Shown: positions 24,499 to 33,337, counted from the first letter of the stretch. The stretch: 64,000 nucleotides of DNA from a bacterium D16-50 (GCA_003612485.1 RAZA01000008.1:62001-126000), one strand, 5' to 3'. Numbers and translations: made by a program. The notes: generated by a model from the sequence alone, not told the origin.

Positions 24499-25830
24499 AT
24501 GAACAAGGATTTGTCGGTGGGGGAGCCGCAGAAGGTATTATGGCGGTTCTGCCTGCCTTTGTTTGGCAGTATTATTTTTCAGCAGTTGTACAATATTGCG
24601 GATAGCTTCGTGGTGGGGAAATTCGTAGGAGAAAAGGCGCTGGCGGCGGTGGGAAACAGCTATGAGATTACGCTGATTTTCATTGCCTTTGCTTTTGGCT
24701 GCAACATCGGCTGTTCCGTCATTGTTTCACAGCTGTTCGGAACCAAGGCATACGGGGAGATGAAGACGGCGGTATATACGTCTCTGATTGCCACGGGAGT
24801 CTTGTGCGCGGCTCTGATGCTTGGGGGCATTCTGGGCTGTGACTGGCTGCTGGGGCTGATCCGCACCCCTGAGGAGGTGTTTGCGGATTCCAGACTCTAT
24901 TTGGACATTTACGTGTGGGGGCTGCCCTTTTTGTTCCTGTACAATGTGGCCACGGGGATATTTTCGGCGCTGGGGGACTCCAAGACTCCCTTTTATTTTC
25001 TGGCGGCGTCCTCGCTGGCCAATATCGCGGTGGACATCCTTTTTGTGAAGGGCTTCGGCATGGGCGTGGGGGGCGTGGCATGGGCAACCTTCCTCTGTCA
25101 GGGCATCAGCTGTGTTCTGGCGGTGGCTGCGGTGCTGGCCCGGCTGTCCCACATTCCTGCAGAGGGTAAGACGGCGATTTTTTCCTGGAGGCTGCTTTGC
25201 AGAATAGGCGTCATCGCCGTGCCAAGCATTCTGCAGCAGAGCTTCATTTCTATAGGAAATATCGTGATTCAGGGTGTGATCAACGGCTTCGGCCCCAGTG
25301 TCATGGCGGGCTATTCCGCAGCGGTGAAGCTGAACAATCTGGTGATCACTTCCCTTACCACGCTGGGCAACGGCGTGTCCAACTTCACCGCACAGAACAT
25401 AGGGGCGGAAAAGCCCGAGAGGGTGAGGCAGGGCTTTCGGGCCGGGCTGAAGCTGGTGTGGATTCTATGTGTGCCCATGGTGCTGCTCTATTGGTTTGGG
25501 GGCAGGCAGCTGGTGTACCTATTTATGGAGGATATCACCGGGGAGGCAATGGATACGGGAGTAGTGTTTTTGAGGATTGTGTCTCCTTTCTACTTTATGA
25601 TCGCGGTGAAGCTGGCGGCGGACGGGGTGCTGCGGGGAGCCGGGCTCATGGGCCGTTTCATGGCGGCCACCTTCACGGATCTGATTCTCAGGGTGGTTCT
25701 GGCGCTGTGGCTGTCCGTGCCTTTCGGCTCTCTGGGCGTCTGGTGGGCATGGCCCATAGGGTGGCTGGTGGGAATGACGCTGTCGGTGGTGTTCTACCGA
25801 ACCGGGCCATGGAGGCGGGGTTTAACTTGA
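24499..25830 (+). CDS. MATE-family multidrug exporter
   Basis: 443 residues, about 12 predicted helices in two similar halves. MATE features include PLFGSIIFQQLYNIADSFVV at the N-terminus, AVGNSYEI, and the mid-protein PSILQQSFISIGNIVIQ with NFTAQNIGA. These proteins use proton or sodium gradients to export cationic compounds. The ATG at 24499 follows GAGGAGGC; an upstream in-frame codon at 24415 only re-reads the amidase 3' end. It lies 37 bp after the amidase gene and may be co-transcribed with it. The substrate is unknown. Confidence 0.92.
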   Translation: MNKDLSVGEPQKVLWRFCLPLFGSIIFQQLYNIADSFVVGKFVGEKALAAVGNSYEITLIFIAFAFGCNIGCSVIVSQLFGTKAYGEMKTAVYTSLIATGVLCAALMLGGILGCDWLLGLIRTPEEVFADSRLYLDIYVWGLPFLFLYNVATGIFSALGDSKTPFYFLAASSLANIAVDILFVKGFGMGVGGVAWATFLCQGISCVLAVAAVLARLSHIPAEGKTAIFSWRLLCRIGVIAVPSILQQSFISIGNIVIQGVINGFGPSVMAGYSAAVKLNNLVITSLTTLGNGVSNFTAQNIGAEKPERVRQGFRAGLKLVWILCVPMVLLYWFGGRQLVYLFMEDITGEAMDTGVVFLRIVSPFYFMIAVKLAADGVLRGAGLMGRFMAATFTDLILRVVLALWLSVPFGSLGVWWAWPIGWLVGMTLSVVFYRTGPWRRGLT

Positions 25831-25957
25831 GGTGCCCATAAGAGGCCTTGTGCCGTGCCGATTTGAAACGCTGATTTGAAAAGGGAGGAAAAAAATCTTG
25901 CATTCGTAACGGATTTATGCTAAAATATTGTCTTGCCAAGATGTTTGAAGAAGGCAT

Positions 25958-26039
25958 GGATGGGTTCCCGAGTGGCCAAAGGGGACAGACTGTAAATCTG
26001 CTGCAAATTGCTTCGGTGGTTCGAATCCACCCCCATCCA
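25958..26039 (+). tRNA. tRNA-Tyr (anticodon GTA)
   Basis: Acceptor arms GGATGGG and CCCATCC pair perfectly. The T-arm is GGTGG-TTCGAAT-CCACC and the anticodon loop is CTGTAAA, reading GTA. A long variable arm is present, as expected for bacterial tRNA-Tyr. The 3' CCA is not encoded. It is followed after 25 bp by tRNA-Leu. Confidence 0.96.
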
Positions 26040-26064
26040 TTTGGCATTCTTTTGAAATGACCCC

Positions 26065-26148
26065 GCTGGTGTGGCGGAATAGGCAGACGCAAGGGACTTA
26101 AAATCCCTCGGGGGCAACCTCGTGCCGGTTCAAGTCCGGCCACCAGCA
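26065..26148 (+). tRNA. tRNA-Leu (anticodon TAA)
   Basis: Acceptor arms GCTGGTG and CACCAGC pair, with discriminator A at 26148. The anticodon loop ACTTAAAA reads TAA. The long variable arm (TCGGGGGCAACCTCG region) and T-loop TTCAAGT are typical of tRNA-Leu. The CCA end is not encoded. The AT-rich AlbA_2 gene begins about 230 bp downstream, which makes this tRNA a possible insertion point. Confidence 0.96.
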
Positions 26149-26161
26149 CTGAATTGATCAG

Positions 26162-26209
26162 GAATCCACAGCGTCGGTTTGAGGCTGAAGCAGTGGGTTC
26201 TTTTTATTT
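26162..26209 (+). terminator. Terminator of the tRNA pair
   Basis: GAATCCAC (26162-26169) pairs with GTGGGTTC (26193-26200, one G-U) and is followed by TTTTTATTT. It lies 14 bp beyond tRNA-Leu. Confidence 0.7.
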
Positions 26210-26302
26210 GTCTAAAATGCTTATAATCACATTGGCTGAAGGAATCTTCTTGTTAAAATCCATGTGGGCCGGGTATTATTCTATTTCCTATTATATTTTA
26301 TC

Positions 26303-26358
26303 CATTCTGCTCATTCTAACCAAATGATTGACAAGAATGAGTAGAATGTGGGTAGAAT
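26303..26358 (+). promoter_or_regulatory. Promoter with a 15-bp inverted-repeat operator before the AlbA_2 gene
   Basis: CATTCTGCTCATTCT (26303-26317) and AGAATGAGTAGAATG (26334-26348) are inverted copies with one mismatch. TTGACA (26328-26333) abuts the right arm, and TAGAAT (26353-26358) is a possible -10 at 19 bp. A repressor on this site would cover the promoter. Autoregulation by the adjacent DNA-binding-type protein is an inference. Confidence 0.6.
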
Positions 26359-26377
26359 ATAAGCAGGAGGCGGTCAG

Positions 26378-27718
26378 ATGGTTTTTCAGGAAAGTGAAAC
26401 GGTTGAACTAAAAGCGATTGTAGTAGAGGATATAAAAAAAGAAATCATTGCTTTTGCAAACTGTGAGGGAGGAAAGCTGTACATCGGCGTTCTGGATGAC
26501 GGCACAGTGGCAGGACTGGATAACCCGGACGAAACTTCTTTGCAAATCAGCAATATTGTTCGAGACACAATTAAACCGGATCTGAGGATGTTTCTTCACT
26601 ATGAAACAGTAACGATAGATGAAAAGAAAATCGTTGTAGTTGATATTCAGCAGGGAACAGAGCGGCCATATTATATAGCCAAAAAGGGCTTGCGGCCTGA
26701 AGGCGTTTATGTCCGTCAAGGTTATTCCTCTGTTCCGGCAACAAATACGGCAATTCGTCGCATGATTAAGGAAACTGACGGAGATCATTTTGAAGAAATG
26801 CGGTCTTTAGAACAGAAATTAACCTTTGAAAGTGCAAGAAAAATATTTTCTGAACGAAATGTAAAGTTTGGTTTCACACAAATGAAAATACTGGGAATGG
26901 CAACACAGGATGGTGTCTATACAAACTTGGGGCTGCTGCTTTCGGATCAGTGTGTGCATACAATTAAAGCCGCTGTTTTTCAAGGTACAACGCAGAGTGA
27001 ATTTAAGGATCGGAAAGAATTCTCCGGCTCTTTGTTTCGGCAGATGGATGAAGCCTATGACTTTATTGATTTCCGCAATCAGACACACTCAACCTTTGAT
27101 AAGTTATATCGTATTGACAGACGGGATTATCCGGAAACAGCAGTCAGGGAGGCTCTTTTGAATCTTTTGGTGCACCGTGAATATTCATTCCGTGCAAGCA
27201 CTTTCATCAGCCTTTATGCAGACAGACTTGAATTCACCTCTATAGGCGGTTTGGTTAGCGGCGTGTCCTTAAATGATATAACAATGGGCATTTCCGTCTG
27301 TCGGAATACCAAATTGGCAAATGTATTTTACCGTTTGGAGTTGATAGAAGCCTATGGAACCGGAATTATAAAAATCATGGAAGCGTATGAGGGAACCGGG
27401 ATGACACCGCAGATTGAGGCATCGGATAACGCATTTAAGATTATTCTCCCTAACTTGAATGCGATGCCTGAATCTGCAAGAAAAATGCAGGGAAAGCCAG
27501 CGGTAGGCACGCCGGAGGAAAGGGTGATTGCACTGGCGAAGCAAAGGGCAAGAACGTGCATTATTGTCTTCCTTGATGAGTCCCCGTATAAATATATTAT
27601 GGCAGCGCCGGATCCCGAAGAAGGCGGCATCAATAGGAAAGAGGAAAATCGGCATGTATTTCAGAAAGATAAATTTTGCTTTGGAAGGAAGGGAAGCGCT
27701 GCTGTATGTGACGGATGA
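26378..27718 (+). CDS. AlbA_2 (Schlafen-type) putative DNA-binding/ATP-binding protein, AT-rich, altered C-terminus
   Basis: 446 residues. The N-terminal AlbA_2 domain (about 1-110) has ESETVELKAI, EIIAFANCEGGKLYIGV and EGVYVRQGYSSVPA. The C-terminal part resembles the HATPase-like RecG-related module: YPETAVREALLNLLVHREYS, ISLYADRLEFTSIGGL and YGTGIIKIMEAY. The family is linked to transcription control and mobile-element defence, but the function is not settled. Codons and bases are clearly more AT-rich than all neighbours, which suggests recent transfer. After about residue 370 the usual winged-helix end is missing. The last 65 bp run into the next gene in another frame, consistent with 3' truncation at the insertion edge. 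Confidence 0.8.
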   Translation: MVFQESETVELKAIVVEDIKKEIIAFANCEGGKLYIGVLDDGTVAGLDNPDETSLQISNIVRDTIKPDLRMFLHYETVTIDEKKIVVVDIQQGTERPYYIAKKGLRPEGVYVRQGYSSVPATNTAIRRMIKETDGDHFEEMRSLEQKLTFESARKIFSERNVKFGFTQMKILGMATQDGVYTNLGLLLSDQCVHTIKAAVFQGTTQSEFKDRKEFSGSLFRQMDEAYDFIDFRNQTHSTFDKLYRIDRRDYPETAVREALLNLLVHREYSFRASTFISLYADRLEFTSIGGLVSGVSLNDITMGISVCRNTKLANVFYRLELIEAYGTGIIKIMEAYEGTGMTPQIEASDNAFKIILPNLNAMPESARKMQGKPAVGTPEERVIALAKQRARTCIIVFLDESPYKYIMAAPDPEEGGINRKEENRHVFQKDKFCFGRKGSAAVCDG

Positions 27719-28397
27719 CAGGGAGACGGCTCAGAGCCTCCGCAGTCAGGGGGAGGCGGTAGTAGTCTATCTCCACCCGGGCAATAGGGAGGAGGATTTT
27801 TCCGCCTTTCTTTTTGCGGTGGAGGATCCGGAGGATCTGGAGGCGGAATATGTGGAGAGGGTCTACCGGAGGCTGAAAGGGATGCCGTGGAACATTCTGG
27901 AGACGGAGAGATGCCTGATCCGGGAGACCACGCCGGAGGATGTGGAGGACTTTTACCGCATATACAGCCATCCCTCCATCACCAAGTATATGGAAGGCCT
28001 GTACCCTGAGGTGGAGGCGGAGAAAGCCTATGTCCGGGAATATATTGAGAAGGTGTATACCTTCTTCGGATTCGGCATATGGACGGTGGTGGAGAAGGCC
28101 GGCGGGGCGGTGATCGGCAGGGCGGGATTCTCCTACCGGGAGGGGTTTCAGGAGCCTGAGCTGGGCTTTATCATAGGAGTCCCATGGCAGCGGCAGGGCT
28201 ACGCCGAGGAGGTCTGCCGCGGGATTCTGGACTATGGCCGGAGGGCGCTGGAGTTTACAAGGGTTCAGGCGCTGGTGGAGCCGGGGAATACCGCGTCGCT
28301 TAAGCTGTGCGGGAAGCTGGGCTTTTTTAAGGAAGAAACCCTATGCCTGAAAGGAAAGGAATACTGCAGGCTTATCGTTCCCTTCCAAGCAGGCTGA
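27654..28397 (+). CDS. GNAT N-acetyltransferase (RimJ/RimL-like) with N-terminal extension
   Basis: 247 residues. The ATG at 27654 has GGAAAGAGGA 9 nt upstream. The first 80 residues form an unrecognised beta/alpha segment (ALLYVTDDRETAQSLRSQGE). From about residue 82 it is a RimJ/RimL-type GNAT domain: ETERCLIRETTPEDVEDFYR, then the acetyl-CoA loop PWQRQGYAEEVCRGILDY, and VEPGNTASLKLCGKLGF. Such enzymes acetylate ribosomal protein N-termini or small amines; the substrate is unknown. Its start lies within the 3' end of the AlbA_2 gene. Base composition returns to the GC-rich norm here. Confidence 0.88.
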   Translation: MYFRKINFALEGREALLYVTDDRETAQSLRSQGEAVVVYLHPGNREEDFSAFLFAVEDPEDLEAEYVERVYRRLKGMPWNILETERCLIRETTPEDVEDFYRIYSHPSITKYMEGLYPEVEAEKAYVREYIEKVYTFFGFGIWTVVEKAGGAVIGRAGFSYREGFQEPELGFIIGVPWQRQGYAEEVCRGILDYGRRALEFTRVQALVEPGNTASLKLCGKLGFFKEETLCLKGKEYCRLIVPFQAG

Positions 28398-28432
28398 GCA
28401 CAGCCGGAACCGTGAAAGATACAAACGTTTTC

Positions 28433-29284
28433 CTATGAAGGCCCGGCAGCGGGGGGCGTGTCTTTGTGCCCCTGCTGCAGGAATTTGCGAAACTCGCTGG
28501 GGGCCGTCCCCATGAGTTTCTTGAAGGTTTTACAGAAATACATAGGGGAGTTGAAGCCGCAATCCGCACCGATCTGTGTGACGGATTTTTTTGTGCATTT
28601 CAAAAGGTTGCAGGCCTGCCGGATCTTGATGTGATTGATATATTCAATCAAGGTCAGGCCCGTTGCGGCCTTGAAGGTATGGCAGAGATGGTATTTCGTC
28701 ACATACAGCTGGGAGGCGATTTCACTGATGCTGTCTATGGAATTATAGTTTTGGTGGATGTAGCGCAGAACCAGCGTCAGCTTCTCCTGCTCCTGAGACA
28801 GCTGGATGGGACGGTAGGAGTTCTTGTTCCGGTTCAGTATGGCTAAAATGGCGGTGAGATACATAAATGCGCAGTTTCCCTCTGCCTTGGGATTTTCTGC
28901 CTTGATCAGGGGAAAGATTTTCCTGATTTGGGCAAAGGTATCGTCGTCCAGAGATATGACGGGAGTCTTGAAGCATTCCGTCAGGGTGTCTATGGCCGTC
29001 AGAGAAAAATATTTTTTCAGGTAGTCGGAGGTGAAATAGATGCAGGTTCTGGAATATCCGTTGGTATTGTGGCTCTTGTGGAGGATATTGGGAGTGTAGA
29101 GGGCCACGTCTTTGGGAGACAGCTGAAAAAGTTTGTCTTCTATTATGGTGCTGTGATGGCCTTGTTCAAGAAAGTATAGCTCATAAAGGTCATGGTAGTG
29201 CAGATAAGACATCTGCCAGCCGGGTTCTCTGGTGAGAGACTCGATATAGAATTCCGATCCGGGACTGTAAGGGCGTATTTCCAT
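28433..29284 (-). CDS. AraC-family transcriptional regulator
   Basis: 283 residues. The N-terminal cupin-like sensor domain has MSYLHYHDLYELYFLEQGHH and DVALYTPNILHKSH. The C-terminal double helix-turn-helix (about 180-275) is ISEIASQLYVTKYHLCHTF and VTQIGADCGFNSPMYFCKTF, ending in the AraC signature KKLMGTAPSEFRKF. It is transcribed divergently from a lipoprotein solute-binding gene, the usual setting for control of sugar or glycan uptake. The ATG at 29284 has AAGGAGG 9 nt upstream; a TTG at 29305 lies before that site and is rejected. It ends 35 bp from the convergent acetyltransferase gene. Confidence 0.92.
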   Translation of the reverse strand: MEIRPYSPGSEFYIESLTREPGWQMSYLHYHDLYELYFLEQGHHSTIIEDKLFQLSPKDVALYTPNILHKSHNTNGYSRTCIYFTSDYLKKYFSLTAIDTLTECFKTPVISLDDDTFAQIRKIFPLIKAENPKAEGNCAFMYLTAILAILNRNKNSYRPIQLSQEQEKLTLVLRYIHQNYNSIDSISEIASQLYVTKYHLCHTFKAATGLTLIEYINHIKIRQACNLLKCTKKSVTQIGADCGFNSPMYFCKTFKKLMGTAPSEFRKFLQQGHKDTPPAAGPS

Positions 29285-29316
29285 AAAGCAGCGCCTCCTT
29301 GCCAATTGATAGCAAT

Positions 29317-29345
29317 ATAATACAACTTCTAAAAGAAATCCGCAA
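29317..29345 (-). promoter_or_regulatory. Promoter of the AraC-type regulator gene
   Basis: Read on the minus strand, TTGCGG (29345-29340) and TATTAT (29322-29317) are 17 bp apart. The plus strand of the same segment contains two copies of GCAATATAATA 30 bp apart, which could be binding sites for the regulator in this divergent region. Confidence 0.55.
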
Positions 29346-29492
29346 TATAATAGATGATTATTGATGAAAATTGTCGTATGCTTGTATCAGATGAAAACGA
29401 GACTGATTGCCAGTGCGGCATGGTTCTGCCGGCGAATGCGGGCTGTTTCTGGCGGCGTATTGATTGAAGGTATTATCATCGGAGGTATGAGC

Positions 29493-31190
29493 ATGAAAAA
29501 CAAAATGATACATAAGGCGTTGGCAGGGCTGCTGGTATCTGCCATGGTGTTGGGGATGACGGCATGCGGCAATGAGGGGGGATCCTCCGGAAACGATTCA
29601 GGGGGATCGTCTCAGGCGCCTTTGGCAAGCGGAGAGGGCTCCTTGGCAGGCGGAGCGGAAAGCGCCGAGGGCACGCAGTCTTCCGGGGAGACAGGAGCTT
29701 CTCTGGAGGATCAGAAGCCGGAAATCGATATGGCTCCGCTGAGTATTTCCGTGTCCCTTACTTCAAACAAGGATCACTCGGAGAAAAATGCGGCCTATGA
29801 CCGTCTGGTAAAGGAAATCAATGAGTACACACAGATGGATGTGACCTGGCACTGGACGGCGTCGGGAGACTATTATGAGCAGCTGGATCTGGATATTATT
29901 TCGGGAAATCTCAGTGACGTGGTGATTGTGCAGGACAACGCCACTTTTGTTAGAGCGGCAGAGGAGGGGGTATTCTGGGATTTGACGGATTATATTGATG
30001 ATTACGACAATCTATCCACCATTCCTGCAATGATCCGTCAAAATGCCTCCCACAACGGCAGGATGTACGGCCTTCCCCGTTCCAGAACCTTGGCCCGCCA
30101 CGGCTTCGGCTACCGTCTTGATTGGCTGAACAAGCTGGGACTGAAGGAGCCTACGGACTGGCAGAGCTTCTCCGACATGCTGTACGCGTTTACCTATAGG
30201 GATCCTGACGGCAACGGCATTGACGATACGGTGGGCCTATACCTTGATGACTGGACCGGGGCGTGGGATATTATGATGACCTGGTTCGGGGTTCCCAATG
30301 TATGGGGAATCGATGCTCAGGGGGACTTGATCCACAAGTCCCGGACGGAGGAATACAAGACGGCATTGAAAGCATTTCGAGAACTGTATTCTATGGGAGT
30401 CATCAATGACGGCAGCAAGGGGATGACGGCTTTCTGGGAGATCACCGGCGGAAAGGCTGTGGACGAGGGCTTGAAGACCTCCAAGGGAGGCTGCGGCGTG
30501 CAGGTGCTGGATGCCCTGCGCAAGGTACAGACCTATTTTGAGACGGAGGGCCTGACCACGGAGGAAGAGCTGATGTTCACCATGGCCGGCTATGTGGATA
30601 CCGGGAAGGGGCCCCTTTGTTATCCCACCAACGGTATGGCAAATATGCTTGCCGTGACCAAAAGAAATATCAAGACGGAGGAACAGCTCAGAAGGGTATT
30701 GCAGTTTCTGAACGACCTCAACGACGGCGTATGCATGAACCTGCTGGAGTACGGCTGGGAGAATGAGACATATTCACTGGACGAGAAGGGCTATGTGATA
30801 GACTTTGATACGGAAACCAAGGAGGCTAACGGAATTCCCTCAGGGCATAATACAGGCTTTCAGAATGTTCTGACCTATTTCACGGCGGAGGAGAACGCAA
30901 GGCCCGCCACCAGACCTCCGTACACAAGCCCTATCAGGCTGCTGGAGGAACAGCTCTACAATGACGATATACCCTATTGTGTGCATAATATGGGCGCAGG
31001 CTATGTGTCTAAGACCTATTCCGACAACGGAAAGGATCTGGACGCCATTCTCACCGACGCCCAGCTGAAATACATCACCGGCGAAATCGACGAGGCGGGC
31101 CTTGACGAGGCGCTGAAGAGCTGGTGGACCGCGGGAGGCGAAAAAATCACTGCGGAAATGAACGAGCTGTATCATGGAGCAGGAAATTAA
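29493..31190 (+). CDS. Extracellular solute-binding lipoprotein (LplA-like)
   Basis: 565 residues from the ATG at 29493, with GGAGG 7 nt upstream. The lipobox LGMTAC gives a lipidated Cys25, followed by a Gly/Ser/Glu-rich linker to about residue 85. The mature part is a family 1 type solute-binding fold of the larger LplA kind: NEYTQMDVTWHWTASGDYYEQ, SGNLSDVVIVQDN, WDLTDYIDDY and SRTLARHGFGYRLDWLNKLG with DPDGNGIDDTVG. Such proteins deliver oligosaccharides or uronides to ABC permeases. No permease genes follow; a terminator closes the gene. Control by the divergent AraC regulator is likely. Confidence 0.88.
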   Translation: MKNKMIHKALAGLLVSAMVLGMTACGNEGGSSGNDSGGSSQAPLASGEGSLAGGAESAEGTQSSGETGASLEDQKPEIDMAPLSISVSLTSNKDHSEKNAAYDRLVKEINEYTQMDVTWHWTASGDYYEQLDLDIISGNLSDVVIVQDNATFVRAAEEGVFWDLTDYIDDYDNLSTIPAMIRQNASHNGRMYGLPRSRTLARHGFGYRLDWLNKLGLKEPTDWQSFSDMLYAFTYRDPDGNGIDDTVGLYLDDWTGAWDIMMTWFGVPNVWGIDAQGDLIHKSRTEEYKTALKAFRELYSMGVINDGSKGMTAFWEITGGKAVDEGLKTSKGGCGVQVLDALRKVQTYFETEGLTTEEELMFTMAGYVDTGKGPLCYPTNGMANMLAVTKRNIKTEEQLRRVLQFLNDLNDGVCMNLLEYGWENETYSLDEKGYVIDFDTETKEANGIPSGHNTGFQNVLTYFTAEENARPATRPPYTSPIRLLEEQLYNDDIPYCVHNMGAGYVSKTYSDNGKDLDAILTDAQLKYITGEIDEAGLDEALKSWWTAGGEKITAEMNELYHGAGN

Positions 31191-31224
31191 AAGACGCAGG
31201 TTGGGATGGATTATGAAACGAGGA

Positions 31225-31254
31225 GGTTCCGGGCTTTGTGGCCCGGAGCCTTTT
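31225..31254 (+). terminator. Rho-independent terminator after the solute-binding gene
   Basis: GGTTCCGGGC (31225-31234) pairs with GCCCGGAGCC (31241-31250) through one G-U, around a 6-nt loop, followed by TTTTCTT. Confidence 0.9.
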
Positions 31255-31322
31255 CTTGTATGCGGTAGAAACCGCAAAGCTCCGATTTTTGGAAGACCTA
31301 TGGGCTTTTGGGCCATACGTTA

Positions 31323-31352
31323 TTGACGGTATTTGGCGGCTGATGCTATAAT
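31323..31352 (+). promoter_or_regulatory. Promoter of the EEP-family hydrolase gene
   Basis: TTGACG (31323-31328), 18 bp, then a perfect TATAAT (31347-31352). It is just downstream of a terminator and about 45 bp before the start codon, so it starts a new transcript. Confidence 0.75.
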
Positions 31353-31398
31353 GTTTTGCGTATGCCGGGATTCCGGCGGGGAGGAGCGCACAGATAAA

Positions 31399-32154
31399 AT
31401 GAAGATCGTGACTTTTAATATTCGCTGTGACTATAATCAGGATGAGGACAACAATTTTTGTTTCCGCAAGCCCTTGATTCTGGAGAAGCTTCGTCAGGAG
31501 GAACCGGATGTGATCTGCTTTCAGGAGGTGCTTCCCCATGTGGCGGGATGGCTGAAAGAGACGCTGAAGGAGTATTATGTGATCGGCTGCGGGCGCATGG
31601 AGGATCTGGAGGGAGAGCAGGTGTCCATCGCCTACCGGAAGAATCGGATCAATCTGATACAGATGGAGACCTACTGGCTTTCCGAAACGCCCTATGTGCC
31701 GGGATCCCGCTATGCGGATCAGAGCATATGCCCCAGAGTATGCACGGAGGCCGTGCTGGAGGAATACGCCACGAAGCAGGTGTTTCGTGTGGTGAATACC
31801 CATTTAGACCATGAGGGACCAGAGGCCAGAGAGAAGGGGCTGCTGCAGATCATGAATAAACTGGAAAAGACCCTGCTCTTTCCGGAGGCGCCGGTGATCA
31901 TCACCGGAGACATGAATGCGGAGCCGGACAGCCCGGAAATGGCGGCGGTCAGGAAGTCTCCTTATAAGGATATGGTGGAAGGGGTGGGGATTACCTACCA
32001 TGGATATATGCGGGCGGAGCCTCCCTGCTGCATCGACTATATTCTTGCCAAGGGTTTTGTCTGCGAAAGCATGGAAAAGTGGACTGAACAGAAGGACGGG
32101 GTATTTCTTTCCGATCATTATCCGGTGTGCGCCGTGCTGCGCGCAGAGGGCTGA
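31399..32154 (+). CDS. Endonuclease/exonuclease/phosphatase-family hydrolase
   Basis: 251 residues. EEP-fold motifs in order: VTFNIRCDYNQDEDNNF, VICFQEVLP (metal-binding Glu), VNTHLDHEGPEAREKG, VIITGDMNAEPDS and a terminal FLSDHYPVCAVL with the catalytic His. This close pattern is common in small secreted-type or cytosolic phosphodiesterases of unknown substrate. There is no signal peptide, so it is cytoplasmic. The ATG at 31399 was preferred to an upstream codon at 31333, which overlaps the promoter. The next gene starts 7 bp later and is probably co-transcribed. Confidence 0.88.
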   Translation: MKIVTFNIRCDYNQDEDNNFCFRKPLILEKLRQEEPDVICFQEVLPHVAGWLKETLKEYYVIGCGRMEDLEGEQVSIAYRKNRINLIQMETYWLSETPYVPGSRYADQSICPRVCTEAVLEEYATKQVFRVVNTHLDHEGPEAREKGLLQIMNKLEKTLLFPEAPVIITGDMNAEPDSPEMAAVRKSPYKDMVEGVGITYHGYMRAEPPCCIDYILAKGFVCESMEKWTEQKDGVFLSDHYPVCAVLRAEG

Positions 32155-32161
32155 GGGCCGT

Positions 32162-33310
32162 ATGGGAGAGAGACAATGCAACAATTCCGCAGAACTCCGC
32201 GATGGCGCTGCTGCCTTCCATAAAAAGGAAGACGCTGTCACCGGGCCACGGGGCAATTATGGAGCCGAGCTGCTGGACGGAAAGTGGTTTGAGGATCATG
32301 TGGCTGCTCTTCTTGCGTTCTGTCAATATCCCGCCGTGGAATACAAGGCCCGCCTTGCTTTTCTTGATACGCCTTATGACGATCCGGCGCTGTCGGCGCT
32401 TCGGCAGGCGTTTCTCAAAAGCGATATCGTGGAGGAAATGTATCAGGAGCAGGATGAGCATGGCGGATGGGGCCGGCTGCAGTCCAAAGACTATTCCGTG
32501 AAGGCAAAGATTCCAACCTCCATGGTAGGGATAAAGAGATGTCTCTATATCGGACTTACTATAGAAGACAGGGATATTTTGTTCATGGCCGGTGAATACC
32601 TGCAGAGCTTTCTGGACGGCACCAGCCATGAGAAGCTTTGGGAAAAGAACGAGAGGGCCCTGCCGTGGAATAGAGCCATAGTCTGCAATCTTTTGGAGGC
32701 CATATCGCCGGAGCAGTCTCTGTGCGATGAGACTTATAGACAGTGGCTGTACATAGCGGGCAGGGCCTACGAAGGCGGAGAATATTCTTATGAGAGGGAC
32801 AAGGCGGCCCAGCATGAGGTGTTTCTCACCAGAGAGAGCCGTCTGGTGCCCATGCAGAGCGAACTGCTGCTGAGAAGGAGACGGGAGGTGCCCGCCGCTC
32901 TGGAGGACTCCATGCTACGGCATTTAGGGGGCATAGCCAATGAAAGGGGCTATTTTTGGGAAAAGACCCCGCAGAAGCTCCCGGAAAACTTTGCGGAACG
33001 GCAGACGAGACGATGGTTTGAAACCTTTAACTATATTAATCAATTCAAGGGTTCCGGAATGTACCTGCAGGGAGCGGTGGAATGGCTCTTGGAAAATGTC
33101 CGCGAGGACGGACTGTGGGACTGGGGGCCCCAGACCAAGGATCCGTGGGGATATTTCAGATATTTTTCCTGCAGCAGAAATTACAAGCACAATCGGGTGG
33201 TGGACTGCACCATGCAGGTGCTGGGCTTTTTAAAGCAATATGCGGAAAATAATGGTGCAGAATTTCCCGAAAAAAGGCGCTTGGAGAGGCATGCATCTAA
33301 AGATGCATGA
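32162..33310 (+). CDS. Unknown protein, predicted alpha/alpha-toroid (terpene-cyclase-like) helical repeats
   Basis: 382 residues from the ATG at 32162, just after a GAGGGCC site. I do not recognise a named family. It has repeated helical pairs with aromatic Gly-Trp motifs: DEHGGWGRLQSKDYS near 100 and VREDGLWDWGPQTKDPWGYF near 330, like the QW-type ends of terpenoid-cyclase/prenyltransferase toroids. VVDCTMQVLGFLKQY closes the last pair. It has no signal peptide or membrane helix. It lies 7 bp after the EEP hydrolase and 27 bp before an acyl-CoA synthetase-like gene, suggesting a shared small-molecule pathway. Confidence 0.65.
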   Translation: MGERQCNNSAELRDGAAAFHKKEDAVTGPRGNYGAELLDGKWFEDHVAALLAFCQYPAVEYKARLAFLDTPYDDPALSALRQAFLKSDIVEEMYQEQDEHGGWGRLQSKDYSVKAKIPTSMVGIKRCLYIGLTIEDRDILFMAGEYLQSFLDGTSHEKLWEKNERALPWNRAIVCNLLEAISPEQSLCDETYRQWLYIAGRAYEGGEYSYERDKAAQHEVFLTRESRLVPMQSELLLRRRREVPAALEDSMLRHLGGIANERGYFWEKTPQKLPENFAERQTRRWFETFNYINQFKGSGMYLQGAVEWLLENVREDGLWDWGPQTKDPWGYFRYFSCSRNYKHNRVVDCTMQVLGFLKQYAENNGAEFPEKRRLERHASKDA

Positions 33311-33337
33311 GGTAAACTGGAATAGGAGGACAAAGAG

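Noticed and set aside
26160..27720. Complete integrative element or prophage at tRNA-Leu
   Set aside because: No integrase, excisionase or direct repeat of the tRNA end was found; only one acquired gene is visible.
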